Position numbers and translations under genes: made by a program. The notes beneath the pieces are model-generated. The model was not told the origin of the DNA, searched no databases, and saw only the letters and a list, made by a program, of their open reading frames with translations. Shown piece after piece: positions 8,789 through 16,969 of a stretch of 64,000 nt of DNA. Position 1 is the stretch's first letter. Each line of letters opens with the position of its first letter. Source of the DNA: Pseudovibrio exalbescens DSM 16456 (GTDB lineage: Bacteria; Pseudomonadota; Alphaproteobacteria; Rhizobiales; Stappiaceae); NCBI RefSeq assembly GCF_000422785.1, contig NZ_AUGS01000011.1:82766-146765 (forward strand). The letters are read 5' to 3'.

Positions 8789-9628
8789 ATGATACCGTAT
8801 CGCGACTTTATCCGCGGATCCCGTTTGGCACCTACTATTGTGGCCCATCGCGGCGCATGGCATGAAGCCCCGGAAAACTCTGTTCAGGCCATTTTGAATG
8901 CTGTTGAGGCGGGTTATGAGATCGTAGAGATCGATGTGCGGCGTTCACGTGATGATGTGTTGTTCATTTGCCATGATGAGACGCTCGACCGCATGGCAGG
9001 CCAGAACGTTGTTGCAGAAGAACTGACCTTGGCCGAACTGAAGGCTTTGCGACTGAAAAACAGAGACGGTGGTGAAAACCAACCCTTCACGGAGCACCTG
9101 ATCCCAACACTCGCTGAAGCCTTGGAAGCCGCCAAGGGCCGCGTTTATCTGGACATTGATGTAAAGATCGGGCGCGATCTGACGGATGCGTCTCATCTGG
9201 TGTCGGAACATCGCATGAATGACCAGGTTGACCTGAAGATCAAGGTACAAACTCCTGAGCAAGCCAGCGACCTTCTGGAACTTCAAAGCGCCAATGGCAT
9301 CATGGTCATGCCCATGACACGGTTTGAAGAACATAATGTGGATGCCCTGATTGATTTGCTTGCCGAAACGGGTGCTTCCATCGTTGAAACCAAGTTTGAT
9401 GACCTGAACACCATTGCCTCACGGGCGGACCGCTTTCGTGTGGCGGGACTGGCTGTCTGGGTTAACACGCTGGATGGTGTCGCCTGTTGCGGCCTGACGG
9501 ACACATTGGGTGCGCAAGAACCTGCGGCTGTCTGGGGCCGTCTCATGGACGCAGGTGTGAGTGTTATTCAAACCGACGAGCCGGAAGCCCTTCAGGCTTA
9601 CCGCTCCCAACTGGCGAAAGTAGGTTGA
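8789..9628 (+). CDS. ugpQ: Glycerophosphodiester phosphodiesterase (UgpQ-like)
   Basis: The 279-aa GDPD-family protein has HRGAWHEAPENS (20-31), the EID metal pair (E47, D49) and the second catalytic His in ICHDETLDR (H62). No signal peptide is seen, so it acts in the cytoplasm on diesters brought in by UgpBAEC, yielding sn-glycerol-3-phosphate and the free alcohol (choline, ethanolamine, inositol and so on). Its stop overlaps the next start (TGATG), indicating tight coupling to the phosphatase-like gene. Confidence 0.9.
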   Translation: MIPYRDFIRGSRLAPTIVAHRGAWHEAPENSVQAILNAVEAGYEIVEIDVRRSRDDVLFICHDETLDRMAGQNVVAEELTLAELKALRLKNRDGGENQPFTEHLIPTLAEALEAAKGRVYLDIDVKIGRDLTDASHLVSEHRMNDQVDLKIKVQTPEQASDLLELQSANGIMVMPMTRFEEHNVDALIDLLAETGASIVETKFDDLNTIASRADRFRVAGLAVWVNTLDGVACCGLTDTLGAQEPAAVWGRLMDAGVSVIQTDEPEALQAYRSQLAKVG

Positions 9629-10458
9629 TGAAGCTGACACCAGCCTTTTATGAAGCGCTGATCAACGAAGTGCGGCAGATCGCTCGTGAGGAGATCATGC
9701 CGCGCTTTCGGAACTTGGAAACCACGCAGATCGACAGCAAGACTGCGCCTGATGATCTGGTGACCATCGCTGACAAACGCTCTGAAGAGCGTCTCACCGA
9801 AGCTGTGGGCCGCCTGTTGCCGAGTGCCGCTGTGGTGGGCGAGGAAGCGGTCTCCGATGATCCGTCCCGACTATCCCTGATTGACCGTGAAGACATTTGC
9901 GTGATTGTCGATCCCGTTGACGGGACCTGGAATTACGCCAATGGCCTTGCCACCTTCGGCGTTATCATCGCCGTTACATACAAGGGCGAGACGGTGTTCG
10001 GTCTGCTCTATGACCCAGTTCTGGATGACTGGATCTGTGCGGAAAAAGGTGCTGGCAGCCGGTTTCAAACAGCAGCGGGTCATACCAGAAAGATCTCCAG
10101 CCTTGAGGGGCCGGGGCTTCTTACTGGCATGGTGCCTTTGTACCTGCTGTCGCCTGACCAGCGTCTGGCCGTCGGAGCCCGTTTGTCGGAGTTCAACCGC
10201 CTTAACTCTCTGCGGTGTTCCTGTCACGAGTATCGATTGGTATCGCAAGGCCGAATTGGCTTCTGCCTGGCTGCCAATCTGAAGCCATGGGACCACGCAG
10301 CGGGGGCGCTGATTGTTGAAGAAGCGGGAGGTGCGGCGCAGTTGATTACTGGTGAGCGGTATCGTCCAACCATGTCTGAGGGCATGCTGCTAACTGCCGC
10401 AAGTCCGCAAATGATGGAGGACGCGCTCTCGCGTCTGCGGCCTGCCTTGCAGGTTTAG
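9628..10458 (+). CDS. Inositol monophosphatase-family protein
   Basis: The 276-aa product has the family's metal-binding motifs: GEE (71-73), DPVDGT (95-100) and WDHAAGALIVEEAGG near residue 223. It is a Mg2+-dependent sugar-phosphate or inositol-phosphate phosphatase. A longer reading starting at 9487 is rejected because it overlaps the phosphodiesterase, whereas ATG 9628 overlaps that gene's stop in a standard coupled arrangement. Position as last gene of the ugp operon suggests it dephosphorylates a product of diester hydrolysis, but a histidinol-phosphate or fructose-bisphosphate role cannot be excluded from sequence. Confidence 0.85.
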   Translation: MKLTPAFYEALINEVRQIAREEIMPRFRNLETTQIDSKTAPDDLVTIADKRSEERLTEAVGRLLPSAAVVGEEAVSDDPSRLSLIDREDICVIVDPVDGTWNYANGLATFGVIIAVTYKGETVFGLLYDPVLDDWICAEKGAGSRFQTAAGHTRKISSLEGPGLLTGMVPLYLLSPDQRLAVGARLSEFNRLNSLRCSCHEYRLVSQGRIGFCLAANLKPWDHAAGALIVEEAGGAAQLITGERYRPTMSEGMLLTAASPQMMEDALSRLRPALQV

Positions 10459-10471
10459 GCAATCTGACAAG

Positions 10472-10510
10472 CCCGGTCCGTTAGACCTCCTCTGGACCGG
10501 GTATTCCTTG
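10472..10510 (+). terminator. Terminator of the ugp operon
   Basis: Arms CCCGGTCC (10472-10479) and GGACCGGG (10494-10501) form a stem 14 bp after the last stop codon, followed by a short T-rich stretch (TATTCCTT). Confidence 0.7.
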
Positions 10511-11344
10511 AAAGCACACAGTCTTTGTGCTCTGCTTTTCCTCCTCCTCCGCTTGGGAACCGGTTTTTCGTCAATGATGTGGTGGGAGCACCGAGCCTCA
10601 GCGGCACCGTCTGTATTGTCTAGTTTTCAGGATTGTGGCGACAGGCACCCCATCACCATGGCAACCACGAGCCGTTCGACGGTTCTGTTTTCACGATGAC
10701 GATGAGATCAAACTTTAGCTCGTAAGCTTTGTTTCCCGGTGCCCGGTTATCAAAGCTTCATTAGCATGCTCGCTCGCCTGCGTTCTGGATCTCCAGAGCG
10801 GATGATGAAGTGTCGGGCCTATGATCCGCTTTGGTATTCAGATTGCGGTTACCCTGCAAGCAGGGCGCCTACCCCAATGGGTCTGAGCGGCGTGGCTGGC
10901 AACGCTATCTCTGCCATTTCGGCCGTGTTGCTGATCAAGAATCAGAGGTTTGATTCCCCCGACTGCTAGGGATTTACGCCACCCCTACCATTTTAGCAGG
11001 AGGTTTGGTTGCGTTGATTAAGTACTCACAGCCTAAAATTCATGCCGCGAATGAGTGCCTTGAGAGCGCCGTGCATGGTTCCTAGACAACTGGCGTGTGT
11101 GGTTACACGTCTATTCAAGTGCTTAAGTGTCTAACGCATGCAGGATTTGCGTAGCACGAGGGGCGTTCATATCCTTAGTTCTACGATAATTCAGGGGTGC
11201 TCGTAGCAGATGAAAACGCATATTACGCATTTTCAATAGGTTAGCATCTCTTCTTGCTACAACCATTTGTACATGCTGCTGTCTTTCGGTCGTTCACGCA
11301 CCAACTTTGCCATCGAAAATTCATAAAATGCTTGCACATGCATA
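10511..11344. other. Gene-free stretch between the ugp operon and the adenylation-domain cluster
   Basis: No convincing gene is seen on either strand. Two short open frames (10508-10699 and 10739-10969, plus strand) have no recognisable motif, signal peptide or good ribosome site. The stretch could be a decayed gene or insertion remnant. The distal 80 bp hold the promoter of the next cluster. Confidence 0.4.
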
Positions 11345-11373
11345 TTGACAGATGCGGATGAATATACTTGTAT
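11345..11373 (+). promoter_or_regulatory. Sigma-70-type promoter of the carrier-protein cluster
   Basis: TTGACA (11345-11350) and TTGTAT (11368-11373) are exactly 17 bp apart. The expected start near 11380 leaves a leader of about 44 nt before ATG 11424, which argues against the upstream in-frame ATG at 11352. Confidence 0.6.
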
Positions 11374-11423
11374 GCGCAAGCAATCAGCGAGGTTGCCCAC
11401 TCAGACAGAGGTTAAAACGCGTT

Positions 11424-12914
11424 ATGGTCTATGAGACTTTAAGCCAAGGCTTCTTGGAGCAGTTTGAGAAAACCAAAGACAAGATTGCACTTTTTACCGA
11501 TCATGGCGATGTGCGTTACCTTGACCTTTTGGAGATCTATCGTGGTTTCTGCCACCAGGTAGAAGATCTGCCGCTGCCTTCTGGTTCCCGCGTAGCATTG
11601 TATGCAGAAAAGAACGCGCAAACGATCGCCCTGATCCTGGCGCTCTGGCACCACGGTCATCCTGTGATGGTTGTTCCTACCGCCCTCGGTGATAAGGCAT
11701 GTGACAAGGTATTTGAAGATGCAGCTATATTTGCGCAGTTGGGCCTTAACACCAACGGAACCATAGAAATCCTGAAGGAAGTGCGTGGTAAAGGCTTCAC
11801 GAAATGTACCAGTAGTTGCGCTTTGATCTTAACCACATCCGGAAGCACCGGGGTTCCGAAAGGTGTGATGCTTCCTGTAAGGGCGTTGACCAATTTCTTC
11901 AACTGGGCACGACAGCAGTTTTCAGTAACAGCTGACACAACGGTCTTCAGCTATGCGCCCTTGAACTTCGATTTGGCTCTTCTCGAAATCTGGACGCCTC
12001 TTTCCGTCGGGGCGCGCTCGGTCCTTGCGGACCCTGTAAAAGGTGCGGACGGTGCTTATCTGCGCTCGTTGGTATCCACGTATCAGCCAGACCTCATTGA
12101 AGGTGTTCCCCTGCTTTATCGACTGCTTGCAGAGGCTGATGGCAGCTCAGCCTTCAAGGCCCCCTTTGTGAAAAATGTTATCATGACCGGCGAGAAGTTC
12201 TCGAAAGAGCAGCGCCATCAGCTGGCCCATATGTTCCCTGAAGCGATCTTTCGGAATGTTTATGGGGCCACGGAGACCAACAACAGTCTGGTCTTCTCCT
12301 GCAATGCCGAAGAGTTGACAGACCTTGAGGTCATGCCGGTTGGTATGCCGCTACCTAATGTAAAGGTTCTGGTCGAGCCGACAGATGAACCGGAGGCAGA
12401 CGATGTCGCCCGCGGCGAATTGCTCGTTTCTACGCCGTTTCAGGCAACAGGTTATACAGATCCAGTAAAAACAGAGGATGCGTTCATAACTCGGACTGTG
12501 GAAGGCGTAGCATCAACATTCTATAAGACCGGAGATCTTGTGAACATGAAACAAAATGGCCTGATTTATCTTGAAGGCCGAAGCGATTTTATTGTGAAAG
12601 TTCGTGGTGTCCGCACCAACATTGTCGATGTTGAGATCGCCCTTGCCTCCCATCCAGATGTGGAAGCGGCTGCCGTAATACCCCTTCCTGACACGGCTGC
12701 AGGCACGAAGCTGGCTGCAGTTGTGCAGGTTTCGCCTGGCGCAAAGCTGAATAGCCTGAGCCTGCGCAGCTTTTGCGCCGATCACATCCCCCGCTCCGCA
12801 ATTCCCTCTTTCTACAAAATTTCAAGTGATCCAATCGCAAGAACCTCTACAGGCAAGCCCGACCGGAAGTCTCTTGCTGGGTTCTTCCTAGAAACCGGAG
12901 AAGCAACTTCATGA
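11424..12914 (+). CDS. Free-standing NRPS-type adenylation enzyme (amino/aryl-acid-AMP ligase)
   Basis: The 496-aa ANL-superfamily protein has all core motifs: A3 TTSGSTGVPKG (137-147), A4 with NFDLALLEIW (181-190), A5 NVYGATETN, A7 YKTGD (367-371), A8 GRSDFIVKVRG (385-395) and A10 STGKPDR with Lys478. The Asp of A4 (D183) is the residue that usually holds an amino-acid amine, favouring an amino-acid substrate. The enzyme should activate its acid as the AMP ester and load the carrier protein encoded 4 bp overlapping downstream. It resembles stand-alone prolyl-AMP ligases in layout; the substrate is unknown. ATG 11424 is chosen by promoter position and AGAGG site. Confidence 0.85.
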   Translation: MVYETLSQGFLEQFEKTKDKIALFTDHGDVRYLDLLEIYRGFCHQVEDLPLPSGSRVALYAEKNAQTIALILALWHHGHPVMVVPTALGDKACDKVFEDAAIFAQLGLNTNGTIEILKEVRGKGFTKCTSSCALILTTSGSTGVPKGVMLPVRALTNFFNWARQQFSVTADTTVFSYAPLNFDLALLEIWTPLSVGARSVLADPVKGADGAYLRSLVSTYQPDLIEGVPLLYRLLAEADGSSAFKAPFVKNVIMTGEKFSKEQRHQLAHMFPEAIFRNVYGATETNNSLVFSCNAEELTDLEVMPVGMPLPNVKVLVEPTDEPEADDVARGELLVSTPFQATGYTDPVKTEDAFITRTVEGVASTFYKTGDLVNMKQNGLIYLEGRSDFIVKVRGVRTNIVDVEIALASHPDVEAAAVIPLPDTAAGTKLAAVVQVSPGAKLNSLSLRSFCADHIPRSAIPSFYKISSDPIARTSTGKPDRKSLAGFFLETGEATS

Positions 12915-13168
12915 CCTATTCGCAAGCAATTCGCAGTTTCATTTGTGACGAACTGACCACCGATGTTTCTGCAGATGAAATCCCAGAGGACTATGACCTG
13001 TTGGCCTCTGGTGTTTTGGACAGTCTGGCGCTGGTGCGTCTGATTGCGTGGCTCGGAGAAACTTTTTCTCTGCCAATCAACGAGATGGACCTTGCACCGG
13101 AAGACTTTCTGAGTGTGAAGGCCATAGACGACTTCATTCTGAAGCATGAACAGAAAGCAGTCGCCTAG
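12911..13168 (+). CDS. Acyl/peptidyl carrier protein
   Basis: The 85-aa acidic protein has the carrier motif LLASGVLDSLALVRL, with Ser38 of DSL as the 4'-phosphopantetheine attachment site. Its start overlaps the adenylation gene's stop by 4 bp (ATGA), implying they work as a pair: the ligase loads an aminoacyl or acyl group as a thioester on Ser38-pantetheine. No phosphopantetheinyl transferase gene is visible here, so a chromosomal one must modify it. Confidence 0.87.
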   Translation: MTYSQAIRSFICDELTTDVSADEIPEDYDLLASGVLDSLALVRLIAWLGETFSLPINEMDLAPEDFLSVKAIDDFILKHEQKAVA

Positions 13169-13202
13169 TACTAACCAGATTTTCTATTAGGAGGATAGAG
13201 TA

Positions 13203-13580
13203 ATGTTCTACCGCAAGAAAGATGAACTTGAAGGCGTAAATTGGGGAAATGGGTCCAGCCACCGTCTAATCACGAAGAAAGACAACATGGGGTTCACTGT
13301 GGCCCATACTGTTGTGAATGCAGGTTCAGAGTCTCGCTTGCAGTATGAGCGTCATCTGGAAGCCTGCTACTGCATTTCCGGTAGCGGCAAGGTCTACAAC
13401 AAAGATCGCAGCATCGTTTTTAACATTGAACCAGGCGACATCTACGCTCTCAATGAACACGACCCGCATATACTCGTCGCCAACGAAGGTGAAGACATGC
13501 ATCTCGTGAGTGTCTTCAACCCGCCGCTGAATGGCGATGAACGACATAAACTAGACCCAGAAGGGTTCTCCCGCTACTAA
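13203..13580 (+). CDS. Orphan ectoine-synthase-like (EctC) cupin
   Basis: The 125-aa single-domain cupin matches EctC throughout, including the ending SVFNPPLNGDERH. Residues aligned with the Fe ligands described for EctC (Glu57, Tyr85, His93 in Paenibacillus numbering) are present with exact spacing as Glu53, Tyr81 and His89. EctC closes a ring by intramolecular condensation with loss of water. No ectA, ectB or ectD is nearby; instead it sits between a carrier protein and an acyl-CoA dehydrogenase, so it probably cyclises a different, perhaps carrier-bound, amino compound. A GGAGGA ribosome site precedes the ATG. Confidence 0.87.
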   Translation: MFYRKKDELEGVNWGNGSSHRLITKKDNMGFTVAHTVVNAGSESRLQYERHLEACYCISGSGKVYNKDRSIVFNIEPGDIYALNEHDPHILVANEGEDMHLVSVFNPPLNGDERHKLDPEGFSRY

Positions 13581-13601
13581 GCTAAAAGGAGTGCGAGCGT
13601 C

Positions 13602-14738
13602 ATGCTCACGACCAATCCTTCTGCGCGCTTCGAAGAGCTGATTTCGGCTCTTCGTAAGCTCGATCCCTCCATCAATGAGGGAACCCCTTCTGAGAGGGTG
13701 TTTCCTCGTACCAAATGGCAGGCCATCTCCGAGACGGGTTTCTTTCACGCGGCTGTAGACGAAGCCTTCACCTTAAACGATCGCCTCAAAGGCATGCTCA
13801 GCCTTTGCGAAACATTGGGTGAAGTCTCCCAGGATGCAGGCCTCAACTTCTCTGTGGCAACACATCTAGCCAGCACCATTTCCGCTTTGGAGCAGTTCGG
13901 CAGCGATGATCTGAAAGACCGTTACCTGTCTTATTTGGCAGCGGGGCGTTTGATTGGTGCCCACGCCATCAGTGAGCCTGGTGCCGGGTCTGATGCTGTT
14001 TCCATGCAGGCAACGGCTGCCAAGCATGGAGATGAGTACGTCCTGAATGGCCACAAGGCATTCGTAACAAACGGCCCGATCGCCGATGTGATCGTGGTTT
14101 ACGCCAAGACCAGTGACAGCAAGGCAGGCGGCATTTCCGCGTTTCTTGTGCCAACAACCACTAAGGGCGTGAAGATTGGGCCAACCATGAAGAAGGTTGG
14201 TTTGATTTCTTCTCCCCTCAGCGAGCTGACACTGGATGACTGCCGCATTCCGGCAGCCAATCTCATTGGCCGCGAAGGCGCAGGTTTCCTGATCCTGAGC
14301 TATGTCATGAAGCGTGAGATCCTCTATTCCTTCATGATGAATGTCGGCGAAATGAAGCGCCGAATTGACCGGTGTGTTCGGTATGCCAACACCCGCGAGC
14401 AATTTGGCACGTCCATCGGGGCCTTCCAGTCTGTGGCCAACAAGATCGTAGAGATGAAAATGCGCTTCGAAATGAGCCGCAACTGGATCCTGCACGTAGC
14501 GGAAAAGGTCAGCCAGAACAAAGACGTGACGACCGATGTTGCGATTGCAAAGGTCTATGTGAGCGAAAGCGCCCTGTCCACGGCCATTGACGCGGTCCAT
14601 GTGTTCGGTGGCTACGGCTTTCTGGCGGAAAACGGACTTGGCGCTGAGGTGTGCAATGCACTGGCCGGTCCGATTTACTCCGGAACAAACGACATTCAGC
14701 GCTCCCGAATTGCAGCCATGATGGGGATCAGAGCATGA
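13602..14738 (+). CDS. Acyl-CoA dehydrogenase-family flavoprotein
   Basis: The 378-aa product has the FAD-dependent acyl-CoA dehydrogenase fold, with GAHAISEPGAGSDAVSM in the middle region, RxQFGxxI as REQFGTSIGAFQ, and YSGTNDIQRSRIAAM near the end (from about residue 359). The position that carries the catalytic Glu in medium-chain enzymes (YEGT) is Ser, so the base must lie elsewhere, as in isovaleryl-type enzymes. Next to a ligase and a carrier protein it most likely oxidises the carrier-bound acyl chain at C2-C3, as prolyl-carrier dehydrogenases do in pyrrole biosynthesis. This is inference from context. Confidence 0.85.
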   Translation: MLTTNPSARFEELISALRKLDPSINEGTPSERVFPRTKWQAISETGFFHAAVDEAFTLNDRLKGMLSLCETLGEVSQDAGLNFSVATHLASTISALEQFGSDDLKDRYLSYLAAGRLIGAHAISEPGAGSDAVSMQATAAKHGDEYVLNGHKAFVTNGPIADVIVVYAKTSDSKAGGISAFLVPTTTKGVKIGPTMKKVGLISSPLSELTLDDCRIPAANLIGREGAGFLILSYVMKREILYSFMMNVGEMKRRIDRCVRYANTREQFGTSIGAFQSVANKIVEMKMRFEMSRNWILHVAEKVSQNKDVTTDVAIAKVYVSESALSTAIDAVHVFGGYGFLAENGLGAEVCNALAGPIYSGTNDIQRSRIAAMMGIRA

Positions 14739-15460
14739 GCACGTCGCACATCCACTCCAATCAAGACCCGTCCGTTGCTCTGAACCATTTTGGTTTGGAC
14801 ACTGACTTTAGTTTTCTCGGTGTCGAGTGCCAGCCCGGCGAGGTTCTGGATTATCTCGACCCTGGGGTTCAGAACTACGTAAAGCATGCACTTGGTCGGA
14901 AAGATCATTCCGACCGGTCCGTGGCAGTCACGCTGTACTACAAGATCCGCGATGGCATCTTCTACGAGGTGTTTGGAACGGACATCAGCAAAGACGGCTT
15001 GAAGGCCTCCGGCATCATCAATGCCGGGCGTGGCTTCTGTCTGCACAAGGCCATTTTGTATGCTGCATGTTGCCGTGCCGCCAGTGTGCCGTGCCGTGTT
15101 GTGGCCTCTAAGGTTCAGAACCACATCACCACACCAAGCCTGGAAAAATTGGTTGGCGGCAAGGTGTTTCTGCATTGGTACAATGAGGTGAAAGTAGACG
15201 GTCAATGGCTGAAGACTGCACCTGTTTTCAATAGCTTGCTTTGCAAGCTCTACAAGATTGAACCGCTCGAATTCGACGGTTTCAGCGATGCGGTCCATCA
15301 GCCGCATACCAAGGGTCGGTCCATGGAATACCTTGGAGAGCCGACACGTTTCTCTAACCCCAAGCACTCGGAACTTGTGTGTCTGGTTCAGTCCCAGCAC
15401 CCCTTGATGGTGACAGGCAAGGGATCAGTGCCGAAGGAGCGTGAGTTCCGGGCTGCCTGA
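14735..15460 (+). CDS. Transglutaminase-like protein with altered catalytic triad
   Basis: The 241-aa product has a transglutaminase core: GRGFCLHKAILYAACCRAASVPCRVV-type segment with the nucleophile Cys102, and FLHWYNEVKVDG with His147. The third triad residue, usually Asp in WvxvDPT, is replaced by Ala162 in WLKTAP. Members of this fold act as peptidases, amide-forming enzymes (AdmF in andrimid synthesis) or structural proteins. Start ATG 14735 overlaps the dehydrogenase stop by 4 bp, so it belongs to the same operon and may condense or release the carrier-bound product. Confidence 0.75.
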   Translation: MSTSHIHSNQDPSVALNHFGLDTDFSFLGVECQPGEVLDYLDPGVQNYVKHALGRKDHSDRSVAVTLYYKIRDGIFYEVFGTDISKDGLKASGIINAGRGFCLHKAILYAACCRAASVPCRVVASKVQNHITTPSLEKLVGGKVFLHWYNEVKVDGQWLKTAPVFNSLLCKLYKIEPLEFDGFSDAVHQPHTKGRSMEYLGEPTRFSNPKHSELVCLVQSQHPLMVTGKGSVPKEREFRAA

Positions 15461-15488
15461 TTACAATTTTTTTTGAGGATATACTTGC

Positions 15489-16121
15489 ATGTACAACAAA
15501 AACACTGGTGGCCCATCAAACAGCATTGTCGTCTACACCGACTATGTGTGCCCGTATTGCCTCTTGGCTGAGACGGTCATTCGACGTGTCATCGACGGTC
15601 ACGATGTGCCTATCGAGTGGCGGCCTTATGAACTGCGTCCTGATCCTGTGCCCACGCTCCGGGTCGAGGATCCATATCTGCCTTCAGTCTGGGAACGTTC
15701 CGTTTATCCCATGGCAGAAAAGCTGGGAGTAGCAATCAAGCTGCCTGAGATTTCGCCGCAACCTCGCACTCAGAAAGCCTTTGAAGGCTTCCAACTTGCT
15801 CAGGAAAAGGGACTTGGTGAAGCATATTCCAATCGCTTTTTGCGCGCATTCTTTCAGGAAGAGCAGGACATTGGAGACATTGAGGTGATTGTTCGCCTTG
15901 GCGAGGAAGTTGGCCTTGATGGAGCGGAACTGCGAGAAGTGCTCGATAAAGGCACCTATTCATTCTCTCACTGCAAGGCGCTGGAACAGGCCAAAGAAGA
16001 AGCCAACATCTCTGCTGTTCCAACCATTTTCATTGGAGACAGGCGTCTTCAAGGCGTTCCTTCGGAGGGCGAGTTGCGCGCTGCCCTTCAAGAAGCCGGG
16101 TTGTTGAATACAGCAACCTAA
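15489..16121 (+). CDS. DsbA-family (FrnE-like) thioredoxin-fold protein
   Basis: The 210-aa cytoplasmic protein (no signal peptide) has the thioredoxin-fold active site CPYC (21-24) and a cis-proline loop AVPTIFIG (Pro178), with a helical insertion between them, as in FrnE and 2-hydroxychromene-2-carboxylate isomerase relatives. FrnE-type proteins are found in polyketide and other secondary-metabolite clusters and in oxidative-stress defence. It lies 28 bp after the transglutaminase-like gene with a GAGGATA site before ATG and probably shares its transcript. Confidence 0.82.
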   Translation: MYNKNTGGPSNSIVVYTDYVCPYCLLAETVIRRVIDGHDVPIEWRPYELRPDPVPTLRVEDPYLPSVWERSVYPMAEKLGVAIKLPEISPQPRTQKAFEGFQLAQEKGLGEAYSNRFLRAFFQEEQDIGDIEVIVRLGEEVGLDGAELREVLDKGTYSFSHCKALEQAKEEANISAVPTIFIGDRRLQGVPSEGELRAALQEAGLLNTAT

Positions 16122-16167
16122 ATTTCAACCACTCCCCTCATTCAACTGAAACATAGAAAGGTATGTC

Positions 16168-16488
16168 ATGAGCTGGTTCTATCTTGGTATCGCTGTAATA
16201 TTTGAAATTGCAGTTGCAATTTCGGCAGGTAATGCAAAAGGTTTCACTAACTTCAGGTGGACGGTCGCAACTCTAGTTAGTGGTGTAATCGCCACATTTT
16301 TCCTAAGCCTCGCGCTTCTAACCTTTGATGTCGGTGTCGGTTACGCGATCTGGACCTCGGTATCAGGTGTTGGAATTGTTGTTTTGGGCGCACTCTTCTT
16401 CAATCAGCGCCTTAATTGGCAGAAAGCTCTAGGCATCGCGATGGTCGTGGGCGGGGTCGTCGGTCTGCGTCTGACTGGGGCAGCATAA
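16168..16488 (+). CDS. SMR-family efflux protein, subunit 1
   Basis: The 106-aa four-helix small multidrug resistance protein has the membrane-buried, proton- and drug-binding Glu13 (VIFEIAVAI) and the GVGYAIWTSVSGVGIV motif of helix 3. The second SMR gene follows 50 bp downstream. Such pairs (YkkCD, EbrAB) work as heterodimers that exchange a cationic substrate for protons across the inner membrane. Placement at the end of the carrier-protein genes suggests export of, or resistance to, their product. Confidence 0.88.
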   Translation: MSWFYLGIAVIFEIAVAISAGNAKGFTNFRWTVATLVSGVIATFFLSLALLTFDVGVGYAIWTSVSGVGIVVLGALFFNQRLNWQKALGIAMVVGGVVGLRLTGAA

Positions 16489-16538
16489 ACAGTCTACTCG
16501 GCATCCTTCACATGAAGCTAAAACAAGGAACTTGAAAA

Positions 16539-16916
16539 ATGTCAGCGACAACTGAACAAAATGAAACGACTGAAGGTCACGGAAAAGCATGGATCATGCT
16601 CCTTCTCGCAGGCCTGTTTGAAATCGGCTATGCCTTGAGCGTTGGTGGGAGCCAAGCGTTCACAGTACTCACCTGGTCCATCTCTGCGGTCATCTTCTTC
16701 TTGCTCACGTTATATTTCCTGAGTGTGGCGTTGAAGCAGATCGATGTTGGTATTGGCTACGCCGTTTGGGCAGGTATCGGCGCAATTGGAGCTGCGGTCT
16801 TTGGAAGTATCCTTCTGGACCAACCCGTGACCTTGTATCAGGGCGTATGGCTAGCCGTAATCATTGCGGGTGTTGTTTGGCTGAAACTGGCCGATAGCAA
16901 GCAGCTAAACGGCTGA
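16539..16916 (+). CDS. SMR-family efflux protein, subunit 2
   Basis: The 125-aa SMR protein has an N-terminal hydrophilic extension of about 16 residues, the essential Glu28 (GLFEIGYALSVGG) and the helix-3 motif GIGYAVWAGIGAIGAAV. It differs clearly from the upstream subunit, supporting a heterodimer with opposed topology rather than a recent duplication. An AAGGAAC ribosome site precedes ATG 16539. It is the last gene before a weak terminator hairpin. Confidence 0.88.
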   Translation: MSATTEQNETTEGHGKAWIMLLLAGLFEIGYALSVGGSQAFTVLTWSISAVIFFLLTLYFLSVALKQIDVGIGYAVWAGIGAIGAAVFGSILLDQPVTLYQGVWLAVIIAGVVWLKLADSKQLNG

Positions 16917-16925
16917 GGTAATCAA

Positions 16926-16948
16926 CATCAAAGGCAGACCTTTTGATG
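16926..16948 (+). terminator. Hairpin after the SMR pair
   Basis: CATCAAAGG and CCTTTTGATG pair with one bulged base around a 4-nt loop, 10 bp after the SMR stop codon. There is no U-run after it, so termination may be partial. Confidence 0.4.
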
Positions 16949-16969
16949 CTGTAACCCGTCTCAAGATCC

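Noticed and set aside
10739..10969. 76-codon plus-strand frame and a tRNA-like T-arm sequence near 10941-10965
   Set aside because: The frame has no motif. The GGTTTGATTCC stretch cannot be folded into a cloverleaf: no matching acceptor or anticodon arm is present.
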